This document shows positions 34,030-41,088 of a stretch of 64,000 nt of DNA, in pieces. Numbering within the stretch: position 1 is the stretch's first letter; every line of letters begins with the position of its first letter. Origin of the DNA: JBDHWG01 sp046328525 (GTDB lineage: Bacteria > Chloroflexota > Anaerolineae > Epilineales > JAHCIE01). A program made the position numbers and the translations under genes. The notes under the pieces are model-generated. The model was not told where the DNA came from. It was given only the letters and a program-made list of their open reading frames with translations, and ran no database searches. The stretch is taken from positions 372,001-436,000 of the forward strand of contig JAXLWK010000005.1 of assembly GCA_046328525.1 (NCBI GenBank), in the 5' to 3' direction.

Positions 34030-35082
34030 TTACAGGATCGGCTCGGTGAGCGCATCAACGACGCGGTCCCACGTAATGCCGACAGCCAGCCGGTAGCCGG
34101 CCTGGCCGAGCGCCTGCGCCTGTCCGCCGTCGCCCATCAGCCGATCCAGCGCCGCCGCCAGGCTGGCCGGCGCTTTCGGATCGAACACCAGCCCGGTCTC
34201 TCCATCGCGCACGAACTCCAGCGTTCCGCCACTGTCCCGCGCCGTCACCACCGCCTTACCGGACAGAAACGCCTCCAACGTGACGTAGCCGTAGTCCTCG
34301 TCGAAGGGCGCGTAGTACACCGCGCGCGCCCGGGCGTACAGGTCGAGGAGCTGCGCCTCGTCCACATAGCCGACGAACTCGACCCGCTCGGCCACGCCCA
34401 ACCGCGCCGCCAGCGCCTTGTTCGCCTCAAGCTCAGGGCCGACACCGGCGATGACGGCGCGGATGCCGCTGCGGGTGGCGGGCAGGGCCTTGATGAGCAG
34501 GTCCACGCGCTTGAGCGGGTCCTGGCGGCTGACGGTGAATACATAGTCGCCGTAGCTCTCGCAGCGGTAGCGATCCTCGTACTGGGGCGGATGGTAGAGC
34601 GGCGTCGCGCGCAGCCCGTTGTAGCGCTCCAGCCGGTCGGCGACGTTGCGCGATATGGTGTACAGGGCGCAGGCCTCGCCGAGGGCCTGGGTGTCGAGAC
34701 GCCGCACCATCTGGATGAAGGCCCGATCGTCGGCCCCGTCGCCCAGGTCGCTGTAGCGCGTGCCGAGCAGCTCGTAGACCTGGCGGTACTGGTGCACCAG
34801 CCACACGATCTTGCAGGGGTGGCGCAGGACATAGGATGGATATTTCAGGCAGATGGCGGCGTCAATCGGCGTCGGCCGACCGGGTAGCTTGACCAGGTCC
34901 GTCAGCCGCCAGGCCAAGGCGCTGCGCACGACCTCGATGCGCGGCTCGACTGCTAACGGCAGCCGCACCGCCGCCACGTCGTAGCCCCGCCGCGCCAGGG
35001 CGCGCTGAAGGCCGTCCGCCAGGATCTCTGCGCCCCCATCCACAAACGGCACCTGGCTGTTGCACACGACAATGCGCGTCAT
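34030..35082 (-). CDS. Glycosyltransferase family 4, paralogue B
   Basis: A 350-residue GT-B enzyme, the upstream copy of the tandem pair, twelve bases before paralogue A. It has IVVCNSQVPFVDGGAEILA, CESYGDYVFTVSRQDPLKR and APFDEDYGYVTLEAFLSGKA. The closest differences to paralogue A are in the acceptor domain, consistent with transfer of the same or a related sugar to different acceptors. Its ATG overlaps the stop of the preceding coiled-coil gene by four bases (ATGA). Confidence 0.88.
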   Translation of the reverse strand: MTRIVVCNSQVPFVDGGAEILADGLQRALARRGYDVAAVRLPLAVEPRIEVVRSALAWRLTDLVKLPGRPTPIDAAICLKYPSYVLRHPCKIVWLVHQYRQVYELLGTRYSDLGDGADDRAFIQMVRRLDTQALGEACALYTISRNVADRLERYNGLRATPLYHPPQYEDRYRCESYGDYVFTVSRQDPLKRVDLLIKALPATRSGIRAVIAGVGPELEANKALAARLGVAERVEFVGYVDEAQLLDLYARARAVYYAPFDEDYGYVTLEAFLSGKAVVTARDSGGTLEFVRDGETGLVFDPKAPASLAAALDRLMGDGGQAQALGQAGYRLAVGITWDRVVDALTEPIL

Positions 35083-35531
35083 ACGCTCTCGCCCGCCTCC
35101 AGCTCGGCCAGCCGCGCCTCTAACTCGGCCAGGCGGTCCAGCGCCTGGGCATGCTCCCGCGCCAGCCGCTCCAGGGCATCCGTCAGCAGCGTCACGCTCT
35201 CGGCCGACGCAGCGTTGAAGTCATTCTGCTGGGCAACGATGGGGTTGATGTACCAGCGCAGCAGGCGGCGCACGACCTTCTGAATCGCCGCCGTGATCTT
35301 GGGCACGAGGCCCGGCGGCCACGTCGGCCAGGCGATGGGGAACTGCGGGTTGACCTCGCGCCGGGCGTTCATCGCCGCCACCGAGGCGCGCAGGGCGCGG
35401 GCGGCGCCGGGCGTCGGTGCGGCGTCGGTCACGGCCAGGGCCGCGCGGCGGGCCGCGAGACTGTCGCGCAGCGCGTCGAGCGCATGGGCGCGCCGCGCCG
35501 CCACGTCGGGGGAAGGGGCAGACTGAGACAT
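35079..35531 (-). CDS. Coiled-coil protein, first gene of the glycan operon
   Basis: A 150-residue protein related to the product of 28989-29387: it shares the WYINPIVAQQNDFNAA core and a terminal coiled coil (LERLAREHAQALDRLAELEARLAELE). The N-terminal half is Ala/Arg-rich, and a segment PKITAAIQKVVRRLL precedes the core. No Shine-Dalgarno sequence is seen. A TAAAAT (35539-35544) ends seven bases before the ATG, so the message may be leaderless; an in-frame GTG at 35537 would fall inside that gap. Together with its relative it brackets the first half of the cluster. Confidence 0.78.
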   Translation of the reverse strand: MSQSAPSPDVAARRAHALDALRDSLAARRAALAVTDAAPTPGAARALRASVAAMNARREVNPQFPIAWPTWPPGLVPKITAAIQKVVRRLLRWYINPIVAQQNDFNAASAESVTLLTDALERLAREHAQALDRLAELEARLAELEAGESV

Positions 35532-35538
35532 AGGCACT

Positions 35539-35544
35539 ATTTTA
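35539..35544 (-). promoter_or_regulatory. -10 element of the glycan operon
   Basis: TAAAAT on the minus strand, seven bases before the first ATG; the -35 is poor (TTCCCG, 18-base spacing). It fits leaderless transcription. Confidence 0.4.
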
Positions 35545-35616
35545 GTCCAGGTGACACGGGAACGGGAATCTCGGCAGCGCAGCCCTGGGAGCGACTGAAG
35601 TCACCACTACATCCCG

Positions 35617-35652
35617 TCACCCCGCCACCCCGTCACTCCGTCACTCCGTCAC
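35617..35652. repeat. CGTCACYC 8-bp tandem repeat at a stop codon
   Basis: Four to five units of CGTCACTC/CCGTCACC. The methyltransferase stop codon (35649-35651) is formed by TCA within the last unit. The longer array at 58618-58765 also ends at a stop codon. Confidence 0.75.
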
Positions 35653-36260
35653 TTCTCCCCGCACGCCGGGCACGTCTCCACCGTCACCGGCTCGCCCGAC
35701 TCCTCCGCCACATCGTCGCCCCTCTTGTAACCCACCGCGCCGCACAGGCAGGCGTACCAGCCGCCGGCGAACGTGTCCCACGCCCGGCCCGGCCCCAGGT
35801 CCGCCACCTCGACGCCCATGCCCCAGCGGGCGTTGGTGATGAGACGGCGGCAGCCGACGGCGCGCAGGCGCTCGACATAGGTGCGAAAGTGGCGGCAGTG
35901 GCGCATGAGGAGGACGGCGGCGGTCACGTCCGCCGGAACGGGGATGTCCAGGGCGTTGCCGCAGACAACGACGAGATGGCGCGGCAAGGCGTAGCCGACG
36001 CGGGCGAGGGCGTCGGCCAGCAGGCGCGGGTTGACCTCGACGGCGTAGACGCGCCGGGCGCGCTCGGCCAGGCGCAGGGCGAGGCGCAAGTCGCCGGCGC
36101 CAATGTCCAGCACAATATCATCCGCCGCGACGGCGTCCAGGACGGCCTGGTACGTTGCGTCGTCGTAGGCGCTCCACCAGCCTTCCCAATCCGCCAGGTC
36201 GTGGCGAGCGGCAAACGCGGCGAAGTCCGGGTCGAGCTGCGGGCGGGGTGTGTCGCTCAT
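35649..36260 (-). CDS. Small class I methyltransferase with C-terminal zinc-ribbon residues
   Basis: A 203-residue SAM-dependent methyltransferase with VLDIGAGDLRLALRLAE as the binding motif, YAVEVNPRLLADAL and a VVVCGNALDIPVP loop, a layout like KsgA/RsmA-type enzymes. The C-terminal 40 residues contain CLCGAVG and CPACGEK, which could form one zinc ribbon. Substrate unknown. ATG at 36260 is the only sensible start. It is upstream of the glycan operon but separated by a tandem repeat and its own promoter region, so it may be independent. Confidence 0.8.
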   Translation of the reverse strand: MSDTPRPQLDPDFAAFAARHDLADWEGWWSAYDDATYQAVLDAVAADDIVLDIGAGDLRLALRLAERARRVYAVEVNPRLLADALARVGYALPRHLVVVCGNALDIPVPADVTAAVLLMRHCRHFRTYVERLRAVGCRRLITNARWGMGVEVADLGPGRAWDTFAGGWYACLCGAVGYKRGDDVAEESGEPVTVETCPACGEK

Positions 36261-36307
36261 GGGGCAATACTACGGCGGACGGCGTCGAAGGTCAACACCG
36301 CAAAAGG

Positions 36308-36337
36308 CAACTCCCCCCTCGCGCGAGGGGGGAGTTG
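36308..36337. repeat. 30-bp perfect palindrome, intergenic
   Basis: CAACTCCCCCCTCGC followed by its exact reverse complement. It lies between glpK and the methyltransferase gene, beside a member of the CCCTCACCCC family. Confidence 0.85.
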
Positions 36338-36352
36338 AGACGCTATTCCTCT

Positions 36353-36410
36353 TCACCCCCTCTCCCACAAGGGGAGAGGGGGCAGGGGGTGAGGGACAGG
36401 GGGGTGAGGG
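36353..36410. repeat. CTCACCCC-family palindrome downstream of glpK
   Basis: TTCACCCCCTCTCCCACAAG pairs with GGGGAGAGGGGGCAGGGGGT. A GAGGGACAGGGGGGTGAGGG tail follows. It begins right at the glpK stop codon and could also help end transcription. Confidence 0.8.
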
Positions 36411-36411
36411 A

Positions 36412-37908
36412 TTAGCCGACCCAGCCGAACGTGCGCTGAACGGCCTTCTTCCACTCGCCCATCATCTCGGCGCGCTTCGACTCGTCCATCGCCGGATTCC
36501 AGGTGTGGTCAATCTGCCAGTTCTGGCGCAGGTCTTCCAGGTTCGTCCAGTAGCCGACGGCCAGGCCGGCGGCGTAGGCGGCGCCAAGCGCCGTGGTCTC
36601 GGCAACCTTGGGGCGGATCACAGGCACGCCCAGGATGTCCGACTGGAACTGCATCAGGGTGTTGTTGTACACCATGCCGCCGTCCACCTTGAGGGCCTTG
36701 AGCTGGACGCCCGAGTCCTTCTCCATCGCCTCGAGCACCTCGGCCGTCTGGAAGGCGGTCGCCTCCAGGGCGGCGCGGGCGACGTGGCCGCGGGTGACGT
36801 AGCGGGTCATGCCGACGATGACGCCGCGCGCGTCGGTGCGCCAGTAGGGAGCGAACAGACCGGAGAAAGCCGGCACGAAGTAGATGCCGCCGTTGTCGTC
36901 CACGGTGTTCGCCAGGTCTTCCACCTCAGGCGAGCGGGAGATGAGCTGGAGGTTGTCGCGCAGCCACTGCACGAGGGCGCCGGTGATGGCGATGGAGCCT
37001 TCGAGGCAGTACACGGCGGGCGCGTCGCCCATCTTGTAGCCCAGGGTCGTGAGCAGGCCGCTCTTGGACGGGACGATCTCGGTGCCGGTGTTCAGGAGCA
37101 TGAAGCAGCCGGTGCCGTAGGTGTTCTTGGCTTCGCCAGGGCTGTAGCACGTCTGGCCGACGAGGGCCGCTTGCTGGTCGCCCAGGTCACCCGATACGGG
37201 CACGCCGGCGAGGATGCCCTTGGCCGTGCCATAGACGGCGCTGGAGGGCACGATCTTGGGCAGCATGGACTTCGGCACGCCCATGACACTCACCATGTCG
37301 CCGTCCCAGTCGAGGGTGTTGAGGTTCATGAGCATGGTGCGGCTGGCGTTGGAGACGTCGGTCACGTGCACGCCGCCGTCCGGGCCGCCGGTCAGCCACC
37401 AGATCACGAAGGTGTCAATGTTGCCGAAAATGGCGTCGCCCGCCGCGGCCGCTTCCTTGAGGCCGGGGACGTTCTCGAGCATCCAGGTGATCTTCGGGCC
37501 GGAGAAGTAGGTCGCCAGGGGCAGACCGACCTTGTCGCGGAAGCGATCCTGGCCGCCATCCTTCGCCCAGTTGTTCACGAGGTCGGCGGTGCGGGTGTCC
37601 TGCCAGACGATCGCGTTATAGTACGGCTCACCGGTCTTGCGGTTCCACACGACGGTGGTCTCGCGCTGGTTGGTGATGCCGACAGCGGCGAGGTCGGCGG
37701 GGGTGATGCCGGCCTTCTTGAGGGCGCCGGCGGTCACTTCCTGGGTGCGCTCCCAGATTTCCTTCGGGTTGTGCTCGACCCAGCCGGGCTTCGGGTAGAT
37801 CTGCTCGTGCTCTTTCTGGTCGTAAGCGACAACTTTGCCCTCATGATCGAAGATCATGAAGCGAGTGCTCGTGGTACCCTGGTCAATAGCGCCTACATAC
37901 TTGGTCAT
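36412..37908 (-). CDS. glpK: Glycerol kinase
   Basis: ATP-dependent phosphorylation of glycerol to sn-glycerol 3-phosphate, in the cytosol. The 498-residue length matches the family. Visible motifs: GAIDQGTTSTRFMIFD at the N terminus (phosphate loop), GITNQRETTVVW, NAIVWQDTRT, LLMNLNTLDWD, TYGTGCFMLLNTG and DGGMVYNNTLMQFQ near the C terminus. The start has AAAGGAG upstream. It is the last gene of the glpF-dhaK-dhaL-glpK operon, 61 bases after dhaL. No glycerol-3-phosphate dehydrogenase is in the window. Confidence 0.97.
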   Translation of the reverse strand: MTKYVGAIDQGTTSTRFMIFDHEGKVVAYDQKEHEQIYPKPGWVEHNPKEIWERTQEVTAGALKKAGITPADLAAVGITNQRETTVVWNRKTGEPYYNAIVWQDTRTADLVNNWAKDGGQDRFRDKVGLPLATYFSGPKITWMLENVPGLKEAAAAGDAIFGNIDTFVIWWLTGGPDGGVHVTDVSNASRTMLMNLNTLDWDGDMVSVMGVPKSMLPKIVPSSAVYGTAKGILAGVPVSGDLGDQQAALVGQTCYSPGEAKNTYGTGCFMLLNTGTEIVPSKSGLLTTLGYKMGDAPAVYCLEGSIAITGALVQWLRDNLQLISRSPEVEDLANTVDDNGGIYFVPAFSGLFAPYWRTDARGVIVGMTRYVTRGHVARAALEATAFQTAEVLEAMEKDSGVQLKALKVDGGMVYNNTLMQFQSDILGVPVIRPKVAETTALGAAYAAGLAVGYWTNLEDLRQNWQIDHTWNPAMDESKRAEMMGEWKKAVQRTFGWVG

Positions 37909-37969
37909 TCTTCGCTCCTTTGCGAGGTGAGTGGTGGCGGGCGGAACGGAAGCCGCCCCGCCCGCTGGC

Positions 37970-38596
37970 TTACAGCGTCTCGGCTGCAGTCTTGATCAAC
38001 AGATAGGACGAGGTCGCGCCCGGGTCCTGGTGGCCCGCGCTGCGCTCGCCCAGGTAGCTGGCGCGGCCCTTGCGAGCCACCAGCGGGATCGTACCCTTCA
38101 TGCCCTCCTCGGCCGCCGCAGCCGCCTGTTGAAGGGCCTCCTTGATCGGCGCGCCGCCGTCCACGGCCGCCTTGAGGGCGGTCACGGCCGGCGTGAGCGT
38201 GTCCACCATCGTCTTGTCGCCCACCTCGGCCTTGCCGCGGACGATGACGCCCTTAAGCGCAGCCTCGAACATGGCGACGACGTCCTGGTCGCTCATCTCA
38301 TTCTTGCCGGCTTCCGCCTGCCCGGCCTGCATGAACAGCGTGCCGTAGAGCGGCCCGCCCGCGCCACCGACGGTGGACACGAGGGTCATGCCGACGGTCT
38401 TGAGGATGGCGCCGATGTCCTTGTCCGCGACGGTGGGCAGCTTGGTCAGAACGGCCTGGAAGCCGCGATCCATGTTCGCGCCGTGGTCGGCGTCACCAAT
38501 GGCCGCGTCGAGCTGCGTCAGATAGTCGCGGTTCTCGCGGACCACGGCAACGTAGGCCTGGATCCACTCGACAACGTGCTGCCTGTCTACCGCCAC
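37970..38596 (-). CDS. dhaL: Dihydroxyacetone kinase ADP-binding subunit DhaL
   Basis: A 208-residue helical-barrel subunit. The three magnesium-binding aspartates of the family are exactly placed in LDAAIGDADHG (D30, D35, D37). It holds the nucleotide for phosphoryl transfer to dihydroxyacetone bound by DhaK. GTG at 38596 lies six bases after the dhaK stop, with GGAAGG overlapping that stop. In PTS-dependent systems DhaL is recharged by DhaM, which is not nearby, so the pair may instead use free ATP or a distant DhaM. Confidence 0.95.
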   Translation of the reverse strand: MAVDRQHVVEWIQAYVAVVRENRDYLTQLDAAIGDADHGANMDRGFQAVLTKLPTVADKDIGAILKTVGMTLVSTVGGAGGPLYGTLFMQAGQAEAGKNEMSDQDVVAMFEAALKGVIVRGKAEVGDKTMVDTLTPAVTALKAAVDGGAPIKEALQQAAAAAEEGMKGTIPLVARKGRASYLGERSAGHQDPGATSSYLLIKTAAETL

Positions 38597-38602
38597 GTTC
38601 GC

Positions 38603-39604
38603 CTACCTTCCCCAGCGCAGCCCCGGCGTCTCGACCGGCGCGTCCCAGAACTTGGTCATCTCGTCGTCGAGCTTGAGCAGCGTCACCGACGCGCCCGCCA
38701 TCTCCAGCGAGGTGATGTAGGGACCAATGAGGCTGCGGGTGATGTTGATGCCCTTGCCCGCGAGGATCTCCGCCACCTTGCGGTAGACGATGTACAGCTC
38801 GACCAGCGGCGTCCCGCCCATGCTGTTGACAAAGACGAGGACGTTGTCGCCGCTCTGGAACGGCAGGTCGGCGACGATTGGCTCGACCAGCATCTCGACG
38901 ATCTCATCCGCGCTCTTGAGCGGCATGCGCTGGCGGCCCGGCTCGCCGTGGATGCCAACGCCGATCTCCATCTCGTCCTCACCCAGATCGAACGTCGGCT
39001 TGCCGACGTGGGGGACGGTGCAGGAGGTGAGGGCCATGCCCATGCTGCGGCCGTTGGCGTTGACCTTGCGCGCCAGCTCGGCGAGCTTCTCCAGGGAGTA
39101 GCCGTCCTCGGCTGCGCCGCCGACGATCTTCTCCATCAGCACGGTCGTGCCGACGCCGCGGCGGCCGGCCGTCCACGTGCTGTTCTGCACGGCGACGTCG
39201 TCGTCCACCAGGACGCTCTCGACCGGGATGTCCTCGCCCTTCAGCAGGTCGGCGGCCATCTCGAAGTTCATCACGTCGCCGGTGTAGTTCTTGACGATGT
39301 ACAGGATGCCGGCGCCGCCGTCCACCTTCTTGGCGGCTTCGTACATCTGATCCGGCGTGGGGGAGGTAAAGACGGCGCCGGGGCAGGCCGCGTCGAGCAT
39401 GCCGTAGCCGACGAAGCCGCCGTGCATTGGCTCGTGGCCGCTGCCGCCGCCGGAAATGACCGCCACTTTACCCTGAACCGGCGCATCCGCGCGATAGACG
39501 AAGTTCGGGTCGTAGCTGACTTTGACATGGGCGGCATGGGCGAGGGCGACACCTTCCAATTCCTCGCGCACGACCATCTCAGGATCATTGATTAGCTTCT
39601 TCAA
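38603..39604 (-). CDS. dhaK: Dihydroxyacetone kinase substrate-binding subunit DhaK
   Basis: A 333-residue protein that binds dihydroxyacetone covalently through a histidine, here in GIHGEPG (H219). It also shows VISGGGSGHEPMHGGFVG and NYTGDVMNFEMA. The TTG at 39604 is preceded by AAGGAGG at five bases and gives the usual MKKLIND start; the longer frame to 39649 lacks support. It is 173 bases after glpF, with a palindrome in the gap, and is coupled to dhaL. Confidence 0.95.
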   Translation of the reverse strand: MKKLINDPEMVVREELEGVALAHAAHVKVSYDPNFVYRADAPVQGKVAVISGGGSGHEPMHGGFVGYGMLDAACPGAVFTSPTPDQMYEAAKKVDGGAGILYIVKNYTGDVMNFEMAADLLKGEDIPVESVLVDDDVAVQNSTWTAGRRGVGTTVLMEKIVGGAAEDGYSLEKLAELARKVNANGRSMGMALTSCTVPHVGKPTFDLGEDEMEIGVGIHGEPGRQRMPLKSADEIVEMLVEPIVADLPFQSGDNVLVFVNSMGGTPLVELYIVYRKVAEILAGKGINITRSLIGPYITSLEMAGASVTLLKLDDEMTKFWDAPVETPGLRWGR

Positions 39605-39716
39605 GAGAGCCTCCTTATTTCTCTGCGCCCCACGGGGCTGGATACGCAACCGTCACACACACTTCCACCGCGGACACGTTGCCACACGGACACTGGACAG
39701 AAATATCGAAACGGGG

Positions 39717-39744
39717 GTAGAGACGCGCCTGAGCGCGTCTCTAC
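39717..39744. repeat. GTAGAGACGCGC palindrome, intergenic
   Basis: GTAGAGACGCGC, four-base loop, GCGCGTCTCTAC. The same family is found in frame within the membrane protein gene at 26609-26638. Here it lies in the glpF-dhaK gap. Confidence 0.9.
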
Positions 39745-39777
39745 GATGGATACCTGTTCGCCTCGCGGGTAACGCGA

Positions 39778-40527
39778 TTAGAACTTGCCGAGAGCGGTCC
39801 AGAACAGGGCCGCGATGGTGGCGCCGATGACCGGACCAATGACCGGGATCCACGAGTAGCCCCAATCGCTGCCGCCCTTGGCCGGGATGGGCAGGATGGC
39901 GTGCGCGATGCGCGGGCCAAGGTCGCGGGCCGGGTTGATGGCATAGCCTGTCGGGCCGCCGAGGGACATGCCGATGGCCCACACCACGAACGCAACAGGG
40001 ATGATGCCCAGCGCGCCCATGTCAAGCGGAACGGCCGACGGGGAGTTCGCCGACGGACCCATCATCGCGCCCTTGATCGTGAAGATACCGTACAGCAGCA
40101 CGAAGGTGCCGACGATCTCAGTCAAGAGGTTCCAGACAGGGTTACGAATGGCCGGGCCAGTCGAGAAGACGGCCAGCTTGGCGCCCGGATCCGGGGTCTC
40201 CGCCCAGAACTGGAAGTAGGTCAGCCAGACCAGGATGGCGCCGATGAACGCGCCGATCATCTGGGCAATGATGTAGCCAGGAACCATGGCCCAGGGGAAG
40301 TTGCCCGCCACCGCGAGACCGATGGTCACGGCCGGGTTCAGGTGCGCGCCGGAGACCTTCGCCACCGACATCGCCGCCACGAACACGGCCATCGCCCATG
40401 CTGTCGTGATCACGATCCAGCCGGCGCTGTTGCCCTTGGTCTTGTTGAGGACGACGTTGGCGACAACACCGTCGCCGAGCAGAATCAGAATCATCGTACC
40501 GATGACTTCACCGAGATAAGGTGACAT
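39778..40527 (-). CDS. glpF: Aquaglyceroporin (glycerol facilitator)
   Basis: A 249-residue MIP-family channel with six transmembrane segments and two half-helices. Both NPA motifs are intact: HLNPAV (N64) and INPARD. The residue after the second NPA is R followed by D, as in glycerol-permeating members, and an insertion typical of GlpF lies between the halves (YFQFWAETPDPG). It leads the operon glpF-dhaK-dhaL-glpK. GAAGGAG precedes the ATG. Expression is probably controlled by the leader RNA and operator-like sites upstream. Confidence 0.95.
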   Translation of the reverse strand: MSPYLGEVIGTMILILLGDGVVANVVLNKTKGNSAGWIVITTAWAMAVFVAAMSVAKVSGAHLNPAVTIGLAVAGNFPWAMVPGYIIAQMIGAFIGAILVWLTYFQFWAETPDPGAKLAVFSTGPAIRNPVWNLLTEIVGTFVLLYGIFTIKGAMMGPSANSPSAVPLDMGALGIIPVAFVVWAIGMSLGGPTGYAINPARDLGPRIAHAILPIPAKGGSDWGYSWIPVIGPVIGATIAALFWTALGKF

Positions 40528-40711
40528 AGATATTCTCTCCTTCGAGATGTGAATGGAAGACGATAAATCCAGTCTGTCCGAAGGGTGGCGTGAACGACGC
40601 GGTCCAGGCGTCGCTCACCGTGAGCGGCGGGGTCTATGACAGTAGGCGTCTCCTTTCTGTGCGTGAGGATCAAGCCGTGGCGAACGAGCAGCCGAGAGGC
40701 ATCATAAAGAC

Positions 40712-40779
40712 AAAAAAAGAGCCAACTCCGCATCCGAAACACGTATCGGCGGGCGTTGACTCAGAATTCTCGGCGGCTC
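40712..40779 (-). terminator. Terminator inside the glpF leader
   Basis: On the minus strand an outer GAGCC/GGCTC stem encloses CAAC...GTTG with further GC pairs, then UUUUUUU (40712-40718). It lies about 170 bases after the transcription start and 185 bases before glpF, so readthrough must be controlled or the RNA is a separate product. Confidence 0.75.
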
Positions 40780-40881
40780 CCCTTCTTGCTGAACATCGCA
40801 GTATGGGCATCGTTGAAGCTTGATCGGCTAATGCTACGCCAGGGGGCAGGACTACCGGCTGCGGCTTCTGCGCCACAACCA
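40712..40881 (-). ncRNA. Leader RNA or small RNA upstream of glpF
   Basis: A transcript of about 170 bases from the consensus promoter to the terminator. GCCCCCUGG near the middle can pair with AAGGGGAGC before the terminator, giving an alternative to the terminator fold. A short reading frame (MFSKKGSRREF) exists but lacks a ribosome binding site. I could not match it to a riboswitch class that I know. It may be a cis-acting attenuator for glycerol genes or an independent small RNA. Confidence 0.5.
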
Positions 40882-40887
40882 ATACAC

Positions 40888-40916
40888 AGTATATCGCCCT
40901 TCAAAACGCATGTCAA
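40888..40916 (-). promoter_or_regulatory. Consensus promoter of the glycerol operon leader
   Basis: On the minus strand: TTGACA (40911-40916), 17-base spacer, TATACT (40888-40893). Start predicted near 40881. Confidence 0.85.
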
Positions 40917-40947
40917 GTGGTTTAATGCGTTATTTCTCACTTTACGC

Positions 40948-40955
40948 AAACGTTT
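40948..40955. promoter_or_regulatory. AAACGTTT palindrome, candidate LacI-type operator core
   Basis: AAACGTTT in the context ACGCAAACGTTTAATC, about 30 bases upstream of the -35. LacI/GalR operators have such a CG-centred core. Confidence 0.3.
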
Positions 40956-40982
40956 AATCAATTGCAATCTGGTCAAATCTTG

Positions 40983-40999
40983 TTCGTTTAGTGAACGAA
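40983..40999. promoter_or_regulatory. TTCGTT-N5-AACGAA inverted repeat, candidate operator
   Basis: A perfect inverted repeat upstream of the glycerol promoter. It resembles the shape of sites bound by IclR- or DeoR-type glycerol regulators. Confidence 0.4.
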
Positions 41000-41002
41000 A
41001 CA

Positions 41003-41036
41003 AACGCCGCTACCCCATGCCCTGAGGTAGCGGCGT
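41003..41036 (-). terminator. Terminator of the cytochrome gene
   Basis: ACGCCGCTACC pairs with GGTAGCGGCGT (11 bp). On the minus strand GTTTGTTT follows. It lies past the cytochrome stop codon. Confidence 0.7.
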
Positions 41037-41056
41037 CCCCTATAACCCCTCCCCCC

Positions 41057-41078
41057 TGTAGCGCCGACTTCAGTCGGC
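41057..41078. repeat. GTAGCGCCGACTTCAGTCGGC hairpin
   Basis: GCCGACT pairs with AGTCGGC. The same family is at 49729-49750, and a related hairpin is in the T-box leader. Confidence 0.75.
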
Positions 41079-41088
41079 CCCCGCCCCT

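Noticed and set aside
40491..40742. 83-codon frame upstream of glpF
   Set aside because: It starts before the leader terminator, overlaps glpF in another frame and has no ribosome binding site.
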